Assembly (NCBI GenBank): GCA_937959375.1
Contig: CALGLS010000378.1
Span: 1 to 15,395, forward strand
Origin: an uncultured Saprospiraceae bacterium
Lineage (GTDB): Bacteria; Bacteroidota; Bacteroidia; Chitinophagales; Saprospiraceae
Length of the DNA stretch: 15,395 nt
Direction: 5' to 3'
The notes below the pieces were generated by a model. The model was not told the origin of the DNA. It was given only the letters and a program-made list of their open reading frames with translations, and searched no databases. Every line of letters starts with the position of its first letter. Within the stretch, counting starts at the first letter, position 1. The translations under genes were made by a program, and so were the position numbers. Shown piece by piece: positions 1 through 6,032 of the stretch.

Positions 1-28
1 AGACAATAGTCAATGGCCAACAGCCATA
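1..28. repeat. Degenerate heptamer tandem array (4 units), possibly continuing upstream
   Basis: Four consecutive 7-mers can be read from the first base: AGACAAT, AGTCAAT, GGCCAAC, AGCCATA. They share the pattern (A/G)GnCAA/T. ATGGC and GCCAT within it (13-27) also form a 5-bp inverted repeat with a 5-nt loop. The array may extend to the left beyond the window. It lies in the spacer upstream of lpxK and resembles in period the arrays at 5219-5301 and 14861-14990, though its unit sequence differs. Confidence 0.45.
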
Positions 29-77
29 TAAGATACAAAAGAATAAAAAATGCAGAACATATTTGCCTGATAGATGT

Positions 78-85
78 TACTTTTG
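78..85 (+). promoter_or_regulatory. Possible -7 promoter box for lpxK
   Basis: TACTTTTG matches the Bacteroidota -7 consensus TAnnTTTG at all defined positions. It would place the transcription start near 92, about 20 nt before the lpxK ATG at 113. No good -33 TTG/TTTG lies at the expected 19-21 nt spacing; the nearest TTTG, at 62-65, is only 12 nt away. This is therefore a partial match. Confidence 0.4.
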
Positions 86-112
86 AACTTCTATTTGTGA
101 ACTTACACCGAA

Positions 113-1180
113 ATGATACAGAATTTACTTATCAGAATATTATTAGCTCCCATTTCCCTACTTTATGGAATTGGTGTCAGTCTGCGCAATTTCTTCTATC
201 ACAATAACCTACTCAAAGAAGTAAGCTTCGACCTTCCGATCATCAATGTTGGTAATCTCTCTATCGGTGGAGCTGGTAAAACACCACATATTGAATTCCT
301 TATTCGTTTACTTGGTCCATACATCAACATTGCTACCCTGAGTCGCGGTTACAACCGTAAAACAAAAGGTTACCTCAAAGTAACGCAAGGACATTCCGTA
401 GAAGAAGTCGGAGACGAACCACTGCAGTACCTTCGTAAATTTCCAGGTATCAAAGTTTACGTTTCCGAAAGTCGAACATTTGCCGTACCGCGTATGATCA
501 TGGAGTATCCTGATATGCAAACCATCTTATTGGATGATGCTTATCAACACCGTTCCATTCTTCCCGGCCTCAATATTTTGTTGACGGATTACAGTTTACC
601 TTATACGCGTGACTACCTGTTGCCTTCTGGTCGTTTGCGCGAGTGGCGAGCAGCTTCCAGACGTGCCGACATGATTATTGTCTCTAAGTGTCCTACTGAA
701 ATTTCCGTTTCCGAAAAGGAAAAAATGATCGCAGAGCTTCACCCACTACCACATCAAAAAGTATTTTTCTCCTACTATGAATATCTGAATCCATACTACA
801 TCTTTAATATGCGACAGCAGGTCAAGTTGACACAAGATTTAGACGTGCTATTGATTTGTGCTATTGCACGAACCGATTACTTAGTAGATCATTTAGTCAC
901 TGTTGTGAATGAGGTCAACATTCTCGAATATGAAGACCACCACTACTTTACCAATTTCGATGTTTCCAACCTCATGACTCGATTTAATAGTATGGAGTCC
1001 CCAAAAAAACTTATTTTGACGACCGAAAAGGATGCCATGCGTCTTGAAATGCATAAGGACTTTATTATTGAGAATAAACTACCAATCCTTGTGCTCCCGC
1101 TAAAAGTTGCTTTTCATTTTAATGATAGCGAACGATTCGGCACAGATATAAAAGATTTTTTACTTGGATTTAAGCGCTAA
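113..1180 (+). CDS. lpxK: Tetraacyldisaccharide 4'-kinase (lipid A synthesis)
   Basis: LpxK phosphorylates the 4' position of tetraacyldisaccharide-1-phosphate to make lipid IVA, at the cytoplasmic face of the inner membrane. Seen in the 355-residue product: a hydrophobic N-terminal segment (about residues 5-22) fitting the family's membrane anchor; a Walker A P-loop of the form GNLSIGGAGKTP (47-58); TLSRGYNRKTKGY (75-87), a family hallmark; DDAYQHR (141-147), corresponding to the usual DDGxQHR; and LLPSGRLRE (169-177). The length is typical of the family. The start at 113 gives the complete membrane segment, and a possible promoter box lies at 78-85. The next gene follows after 45 bp on the same strand and is a PlsC-like acyltransferase, so the two may form an envelope-lipid unit. 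The assignment is firm; only the exact start is inferred. Confidence 0.95.
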   Translation: MIQNLLIRILLAPISLLYGIGVSLRNFFYHNNLLKEVSFDLPIINVGNLSIGGAGKTPHIEFLIRLLGPYINIATLSRGYNRKTKGYLKVTQGHSVEEVGDEPLQYLRKFPGIKVYVSESRTFAVPRMIMEYPDMQTILLDDAYQHRSILPGLNILLTDYSLPYTRDYLLPSGRLREWRAASRRADMIIVSKCPTEISVSEKEKMIAELHPLPHQKVFFSYYEYLNPYYIFNMRQQVKLTQDLDVLLICAIARTDYLVDHLVTVVNEVNILEYEDHHYFTNFDVSNLMTRFNSMESPKKLILTTEKDAMRLEMHKDFIIENKLPILVLPLKVAFHFNDSERFGTDIKDFLLGFKR

Positions 1181-1225
1181 GCTTTCGCAAAAAACGTCCA
1201 ACTTACATTGTCAATATAATTACGT

Positions 1226-2542
1226 TTGAAACATCTACTACTAATCGGGTTTTATAATTTTGTAAAGACACTCGTGAAAGCGATGTTCAGGATTTTTTAT
1301 AGTAAGTCGATTGTCATTAATCAAGAAAGTCTAAATTTCAAGAATCCCTGCATTACCATTTCTAACCATCCGAGTACGCTTACTGATCCATTACACGTTG
1401 CCAAAAATATTCCTAAACAAGTTTTCTTTTTAGCTAACGCTAGCCTATTCAAAAGTGCGATTGGTGGCTGGTTTTTCAACACCTTTTATTGTATTCCTAT
1501 CGAAAGACCAAAAGATGTAGAGGGTAGAAGAATACAAAACGACAAAGCTTTTGAACGTGCGGATCAACATCTTGCTGGTGGTGGTTGTCTCTATATTGCA
1601 GCACAGGGTTATAGCCAAATGGTACGACGACTCGGTCATAAACTCAAAACCGGAACCGCAAGAATCGCACTGAGTGCTGAAAGTAATAATAATTTTAATT
1701 TAGGCCTGACCATCGTCCCTGTCGGACTAACCTATTCCAACCCAACTGACTTCCGTACCGGTATCATCATCAACCCTGGCAAACATGTCAAGGTTGCAGA
1801 TTACAAAACGGCTTATGCCGAAGATCCAATAAAAACAGTCAAGCAACTAACAAAAGATCTCGAAGATCAAATGCGAACCTTACTCATTGACGCAGATGAT
1901 GAAGAGGAAGAATTGTTGATTCAAAGAATGGAAGATCTTGTCAATGCTAAGTATCCATTAAAACTGAAAGCCAACTTTTTGAGAACTCAGAAGTTAGGAC
2001 AAGCATTTCGACAACTAAAGACAACAGCTCCTGCTCAGTATCAAAACTTAAAATCTCAGACTACAAAACATTTCGATCACCTAGACAAACTAGCGATTCA
2101 ACCTGAAGCTGTGTTTGCGAAAGCAAGTTCTTTTTCGAGTATACTGACTTTTATTATAGGTCTTCCTTTTTTCCTTTATGGTTGGATTAATAACCTTTTG
2201 CCTAATTTCATTCCTTATTTTTTAGCAAAAAAAATTAAAATTTACGCTGGATATATTTCTACCATCAAGTTAATGAGCGCACTATTTATCTATCCAATTT
2301 TTTATGGTTTGCAAATCTATTTGGTGCAACACTTCTTCGCCAATAAATGGATATGCCTAGCCTATGCAATCAGTTTACCAATATTCGGTTTATTAGCTTG
2401 GGCTTATCGCAAAAGATTTATCCATTTTAAAAAAGTAAGGCAGTGGAATAAAAAAAGAAAGGAACAAAAAAACGAGACAGACGAAATACTAAATCGACAA
2501 ACCGAATTAACGGATCAATTACAAGCGCTCATTAATTCGTAA
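1226..2542 (+). CDS. PlsC-like (1-acylglycerol-3-phosphate) acyltransferase with C-terminal membrane segments
   Basis: The product has 438 residues. PlsC/LPLAT motif I is NHPSTLTD (47-54, catalytic H48 and D54). A block II-like IPIERP follows, then block III near LYIAAQGYSQ, and a block IV-like VPVGLTYSN. Block III normally reads FPEGT(R/S), so Glu is replaced by Gln here, which may alter phosphate binding. Further on are two or three hydrophobic helices and a Lys/Glu-rich coiled-coil tail. Such proteins transfer acyl groups to lysophosphatidate or related glycerolipids; the substrate here is unknown. The start shown is a TTG, which gives the usual roughly 45 residues before motif I. An in-frame ATG at 1283 would shorten the protein by 19 residues. 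TACGTTTG at 1221-1228 resembles a -7 box and overlaps the TTG, which would favour the later start if it were a real promoter. The gene lies 45 bp after lpxK, probably cotranscribed. Confidence 0.82.
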   Translation: MKHLLLIGFYNFVKTLVKAMFRIFYSKSIVINQESLNFKNPCITISNHPSTLTDPLHVAKNIPKQVFFLANASLFKSAIGGWFFNTFYCIPIERPKDVEGRRIQNDKAFERADQHLAGGGCLYIAAQGYSQMVRRLGHKLKTGTARIALSAESNNNFNLGLTIVPVGLTYSNPTDFRTGIIINPGKHVKVADYKTAYAEDPIKTVKQLTKDLEDQMRTLLIDADDEEEELLIQRMEDLVNAKYPLKLKANFLRTQKLGQAFRQLKTTAPAQYQNLKSQTTKHFDHLDKLAIQPEAVFAKASSFSSILTFIIGLPFFLYGWINNLLPNFIPYFLAKKIKIYAGYISTIKLMSALFIYPIFYGLQIYLVQHFFANKWICLAYAISLPIFGLLAWAYRKRFIHFKKVRQWNKKRKEQKNETDEILNRQTELTDQLQALINS

Positions 2543-2650
2543 AAATTAGCTTGTTGTTCACAAAACGCGCTGGTACAAACAAAATGAAAAGATTGATAAA
2601 CTTCCCGTCCCAAACGTAGTCGAGCAACACCAATAAATATAACTCGCTTG

Positions 2651-2890
2651 TTGTCATCCCGAGCGTAGCCGAGGGATGATATAGTGATGTCCTAAAATTT
2701 CGAACGACGAAGGAGTCGAGAAATCTACCTCTAATAGAACACAATGCTATTCTACCAGAAAGATTGAAAGGTCAATTTTAAAAGAAGCGTATTTCTCGGC
2801 TTATGACCTGAATGAACATCCTCGTAGATCGCTCGAAATTGGAAACAATGTACGCTCATCCCTCGACTCCTTCGTCGCTCGGGATGACAA
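2651..2890. repeat. Nested inverted dispersed repeat (modules A-B-core-B'-A')
   Basis: The 455-bp spacer between the acyltransferase and glycosyltransferase genes holds no credible gene. Module A (2651-2678) begins TTGTCATCCCGAGCG and ends CGAGGGATG. Its inverted partner (2857-2890) begins CATCCCTCGACTCC and ends CGCTCGGGATGACAA. Module B (2695-2726, with AAATTTCGA near its start) has a diverged inverted partner at 2815-2840 ending GCTCGAAATT. Each module is itself a hyphenated palindrome, for example CATCCC with GGGATG. The core (2727-2814) contains AGGTCA (2769-2774) and its inverse TGACCT (2804-2809). From general knowledge, CATCCCTCG/CGAGGGATG modules are dispersed intergenic repeats in many bacteria. 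Any function as a transcript hairpin is inference. Confidence 0.8.
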
Positions 2891-2997
2891 CTGACCAAAG
2901 TATTGTAATAATGTATTTGACCCCAATTGAAATCAGCACGCACAAAACCAAAACCTCCAACTATTTCTGTTTACTATAAAATTAAAAACAACCCAAA

Positions 2998-4116
2998 TTG
3001 ATCTGCGAACTCCTCTATATCATCTACTTCCTAGCCACCCTCTCGCAGATTTTATTCTGGGGGTTTCTATTCTCAAAACTCGCCTTTTACAAAGATAAAA
3101 TAGAAGAAGAAATTCCTAAAAAACAAGCAGATCCGGTCTCAATTATCATCTGTGCACGCAATGAAGAGGAAAATTTAGAAAAAAACTTGCCCCGTATTCT
3201 AAATCAAATCTACCGTTCCTTTGAAGTTAATGTCATAAACGATGGATCAACAGACCAGACCAATAACATATTATTGAAATTTCATATAGAATATAGTAAC
3301 TTGCACTCAGAATATGTTTCGAAAAAGCCGCATGAACGCGGAAAAAAGTTCGCCCTTGCAAAAGGAATCGAGCTAGCGAAACATGAAGTTCTTTTAATGA
3401 CGGATGCTGATTGTCAACCTGCCACTAACCAATGGTTGTCCGAAATGCAATTGCGTATACGAGGTCCTTTTGAAATTGTTTTGGGCTATGGCCCTTATTT
3501 AAAATCAAAAGGCTTTCTCAATATGTTTATCAGATATGAAGCGGTTTACACTGCCGTGCAATATTTGTCTTTTGCACTTGCCGGACATCCTTACATGGGA
3601 GTGGGTAGAAATCTCGCTTACAAAAAAGCGCTCTTCTACAAAGCAGGTGGTTTTGAATCACATCAACATTTAATGTCTGGCGACGATGATCTATTTATCA
3701 ACGCAGTTGCCAGCAAGGAGAACACAACCATTTGTCTTGACAAAAAAACTTTTGTCTATTCAGACCCCGAAAAAACCTGGCGTAAATACTACCGCCAGAA
3801 AACAAGACACTTGACCACTGGGAGACACTATAAATTGAAACATAAAATCCTTCTGGGATTCCTTTCTCTTGGTCATCTACTACACTACACTGGAGGCTTC
3901 GTCTTATTCTTAGCATGTAAAACTAGCATGATATTTGTTATTTTATTATATGTGTTGAGGCTGACGATAGTGATGATTATGATGAATCGCATCCTAAAAA
4001 GGTTAGACGAACAGTCCCTGCTGCCGTATATCCCTTTCCTCGATGTAATCTTCCTACTTTACTATCTATCCTTCGCGCACAAATTATTGTTCCGAAAACA
4101 TAAACAATGGAAGTAG
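2998..4116 (+). CDS. Membrane glycosyltransferase, family 2
   Basis: A 372-residue GT-A fold enzyme that would transfer a sugar from a nucleotide-sugar donor; acceptor and pathway are not evident. Seen: an N-terminal hydrophobic helix (about 4-26); the GT2 start SIIICARNEEENL (48-60); NDGSTDQT (81-88); a DxD-type metal site TDADCQP (135-141); GDDDLF (228-233) in the acceptor/base region; a QKTRH motif (267-271) resembling the QxxRW of processive GT2 enzymes; and three C-terminal hydrophobic helices (about 285-308, 310-330, 345-362). The start must be the TTG at 2998: an in-frame stop lies at 2983-2985 and no ATG precedes the catalytic domain. The last 10 bp overlap the sigma factor gene, so the two are probably translationally coupled. 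Confidence 0.88.
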   Translation: MICELLYIIYFLATLSQILFWGFLFSKLAFYKDKIEEEIPKKQADPVSIIICARNEEENLEKNLPRILNQIYRSFEVNVINDGSTDQTNNILLKFHIEYSNLHSEYVSKKPHERGKKFALAKGIELAKHEVLLMTDADCQPATNQWLSEMQLRIRGPFEIVLGYGPYLKSKGFLNMFIRYEAVYTAVQYLSFALAGHPYMGVGRNLAYKKALFYKAGGFESHQHLMSGDDDLFINAVASKENTTICLDKKTFVYSDPEKTWRKYYRQKTRHLTTGRHYKLKHKILLGFLSLGHLLHYTGGFVLFLACKTSMIFVILLYVLRLTIVMIMMNRILKRLDEQSLLPYIPFLDVIFLLYYLSFAHKLLFRKHKQWK

Positions 4117-4952
4117 TACAAACCACCACCACACAAACAGTAGCTGAGAAACCAGTTGCTACCGCTGCGGCTCCTAAGGTTGAGAAAGCCGAGCCTAATG
4201 CAGCGCAGACTGCTCCGCCAGTCGAGAACACAGAGGAAACGGAAAAACCAGACACCTCTAATTTATCACCACGTGCACAGGAAGATTATGAATTAGTGTT
4301 GACTGCTATTGGCGGCCGACAAAAGTCATACGCTGTCCTCATGGAACGCTATCGCAATTCTATTTTTCACATGATGTTGAAAATGGTAAACAACCGTGAA
4401 GATGCTGACGACCTCACACTTGAGGCTTTCGGTAAAGCTTTCAACAAGTTGCATTCTTATGCTCCTCGTTATGCTTTCTCTACTTGGTTATTCAAAATTG
4501 CGATCAACAATTGCATTGATCACATCCGTAAGAAGCGTTTGAAAATGCTTTCTATCGATGATCCAATTGAGCCAAACAGCGAACATGACTATTCTACCAA
4601 CATCCGCTCCACTGCACTGGATCCAGAAGAACGTTTTATCCGCGAGCAACGTCTTAAGCTAATGCGAACAGTACTTAAGCAATTAAACCTGAAGTATCGT
4701 TTGATGATTGAACTTCGTTTTTTCGAAGAACTTAGCTACGAAGAAATTGCAACGGAATTAAACATTCCTCTTGGTACTGTAAAAGCACAACTATTCCGTG
4801 CAAAAGAAATTCTTTACAACATTCTTCAACAACCAGGCGCTTCTGCATACATCGATCCGCCACGTAAGAGTGCTAGAAAGAGAAATTTAAAACCAATACC
4901 TAAAGTAAAAAAGGTAAAGGCTAAAGCAACTAAAGCTAAAGTCGCGGGGTAA
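4107..4952 (+). CDS. ECF-type RNA polymerase sigma-70 factor with N- and C-terminal extensions
   Basis: The 281-residue product directs RNA polymerase to promoters. Sigma region 2 covers about 72-145, including a core-binding stretch around NREDADDLTLEAFGKAF (96-112) and a -10 recognition helix around FSTWLFKIAINNCIDHIRKK. Region 4 covers about 185-240, with the helix-turn-helix LSYEEIATELNIPLGTVKA (209-227). There are two unusual parts. Residues 1-55 are a low-complexity Thr/Pro/Ala/Glu-rich extension, and residues 252-281 form a strongly basic Lys/Ala/Pro tail. Typical ECF factors are under 200 residues. The ATG lies inside the end of the glycosyltransferase gene (10-bp overlap). No anti-sigma gene is adjacent, so activity may be controlled by transcription or by the tails. 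The target genes cannot be seen from here. Confidence 0.88.
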   Translation: MEVVQTTTTQTVAEKPVATAAAPKVEKAEPNAAQTAPPVENTEETEKPDTSNLSPRAQEDYELVLTAIGGRQKSYAVLMERYRNSIFHMMLKMVNNREDADDLTLEAFGKAFNKLHSYAPRYAFSTWLFKIAINNCIDHIRKKRLKMLSIDDPIEPNSEHDYSTNIRSTALDPEERFIREQRLKLMRTVLKQLNLKYRLMIELRFFEELSYEEIATELNIPLGTVKAQLFRAKEILYNILQQPGASAYIDPPRKSARKRNLKPIPKVKKVKAKATKAKVAG

Positions 4953-5094
4953 TAATTTTTTACAATCCGCTTCGGCAGCTCACACTACACTAAGAACACA
5001 CAAAAAATTTCGGCTTTGCCGTTCCCTTATTGATGCCTATCTTTGGCCCCAGTAAGTGAATGGCAGAGCCGTTTTTCATTTCAGCCCACGGATA

Positions 5095-5190
5095 AAGGAC
5101 TTCAGTCCCGATCACCCAAAGGAATGAAATGACCTTGCATTCGTAATAAGAAACATTAATTCTCGTATCAGCAGTAAGGACTTTAGTCTT
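5095..5190. repeat. Two GGACTnnAGTCC-type palindromic units
   Basis: In the 361-bp spacer between the sigma factor gene and rsmG, GGACTTCAGTCC (5097-5108; arms GGACT/AGTCC, 2-nt centre) and AAGGACTTTAGTCTT (5176-5190) are related, about 81 bp apart and in the same orientation. From general memory, AAGGACT-AGTCC motifs occur as dispersed noncoding elements in Bacteroidota; this was not verified. A 68-codon open frame on - (4990-5196) covers both units and has no recognised domain, so it is not called as a gene. CGGCTTTGCCG (about 5010-5020) next to an A/T-run could be a weak minus-strand terminator. Confidence 0.5.
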
Positions 5191-5218
5191 GTTCATTCAA
5201 GGGTCACAATGCATTTGT

Positions 5219-5301
5219 TGGAAATGGGAAGTTGGAAGATCACTCGATTTGCGAAATTCTGCAATTGAGGAAAACTTCCCACCTCCAACTTCCAACTTTC
5301 T
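5219..5301. repeat. Inverted pair of degenerate heptamer arrays upstream of rsmG
   Basis: Left arm, purine-rich 7-mers: TGGAAAT, GGGAAGT, TGGAAGA (5219-5239). Right arm, pyrimidine-rich 7-mers: ACTTCCC, ACCTCCA, ACTTCCA, ACTTTCT (5274-5301). The arms are inverse in composition and share the core GGAAGT/ACTTCC. The 34-nt centre (5240-5273) has no strong hairpin of its own. The right arm ends 12 nt before the rsmG ATG, so a folded transcript could affect its translation; that is inference. Confidence 0.65.
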
Positions 5302-5313
5302 CAACCAACATCA

Positions 5314-5943
5314 ATGGAAATCATAAAAAAATACTTCCCCAATCTATCCCCAAAGCAAATCGAACAATTCGAAAAGCTAGGACCACTCTATTCTGATTGG
5401 AATCAAAAAATCAATGTGATCTCCCGCAAGGATGTCGACAAGCTATATGAACGTCATGTACTTCATAGTTTGGCTATAGCCAAATTCATTAGCCTCAAAC
5501 CTGGTGCTGAAGTATTGGATTTAGGAACTGGTGGTGGCTTTCCTGGTATCCCCCTCGCCATTTTCTTTCCAGAAACAAGATTTACACTGATCGATGGCAC
5601 TGGCAAAAAAATCAGAGTGGTAAAAGAAGTAGCAGAACAACTCGGACTTGATAATATAGAAGCCATGCAAATGCGTGCAGAGGAATTCAAAAAACGTAAA
5701 TTTGATATTGTAGTCAGTCGAGCGGTAGCTGCTCTTGATCGACTTTTCATGTGGAGTCAAAAATTCTACAAGGACGAACACAAGCATCTATACCCCAACG
5801 GACTCATTTGCCTCAAAGGAGGTGATATAAAAAAAGAATTAAACAGTCTTCCTAAGGGAGAATTTAGCGAACACATTCCATTGAGCGACTATTTTGAAGA
5901 GGCATTTTTCGAAGAGAAGTATGTCGTTTACGTTCAGGGATAA
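5314..5943 (+). CDS. rsmG: 16S rRNA (guanine-527-N7)-methyltransferase
   Basis: RsmG (GidB) methylates N7 of G527 in 16S rRNA in the 30S subunit, using S-adenosylmethionine. The 209-residue length is typical. Seen: the family N-terminal motif around DWNQKINVISRKD (28-40), with the ERHVLHSL stretch (46-53); SAM-binding motif I VLDLGTGGGFPGIPLAI (67-83); an acidic residue after the second strand (LIDGTGKKI, 92-100); and VVSRAVAALDRL (133-144), characteristic of the family. The ATG at 5314 is preceded by the inverted heptamer array rather than a recognisable ribosome binding site. It is separated from the sigma factor gene by 361 bp and from the amidohydrolase gene by about 90 bp that hold a promoter, so it is probably transcribed on its own. 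Confidence 0.95.
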   Translation: MEIIKKYFPNLSPKQIEQFEKLGPLYSDWNQKINVISRKDVDKLYERHVLHSLAIAKFISLKPGAEVLDLGTGGGFPGIPLAIFFPETRFTLIDGTGKKIRVVKEVAEQLGLDNIEAMQMRAEEFKKRKFDIVVSRAVAALDRLFMWSQKFYKDEHKHLYPNGLICLKGGDIKKELNSLPKGEFSEHIPLSDYFEEAFFEEKYVVYVQG

Positions 5944-5976
5944 CTGTCTCACACTTTTCTTTTTCACAAGTCTTTA

Positions 5977-6026
5977 TTGAATTAGTCTATTGAAATTTTA
6001 TCTTTGGTGCCTAAAGCAAAGATAAA
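5977..6026 (+). promoter_or_regulatory. Promoter of the amidohydrolase operon with a perfect inverted repeat
   Basis: TTG (5977-5979) and TATCTTTG (5999-6006) are separated by 19 nt and match the Bacteroidota -33/-7 promoter pattern (TTG, TAnnTTTG). The predicted start is near 6013, 20 nt before the ATG at 6033. The -7 box sits in TTTATCTTTG (5997-6006), which has an exact inverse copy CAAAGATAAA (6017-6026) after 10 nt. This could be an operator, a leader hairpin, or a second -7 box facing the other way. Confidence 0.7.
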
Positions 6027-6032
6027 TTCAAT

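Noticed and set aside
13..207. 64-codon frame on + before lpxK
   Set aside because: It overlaps the lpxK start in another frame, shows no domain, and covers the heptamer run and the promoter region.
2532..2943. Two short frames on - (2532-2744 and 2752-2943)
   Set aside because: Their products contain peptide stretches such as HPSATLGM and CHPERRRSRGM, which are well-known artefacts of translating the CATCCCTCG dispersed repeat.
4990..5196. 68-codon frame on - between the sigma factor gene and rsmG
   Set aside because: No domain or start signal is recognisable and it spans the two GGACT-AGTCC elements. More likely the open frame of a dispersed noncoding repeat, although a small gene cannot be excluded.
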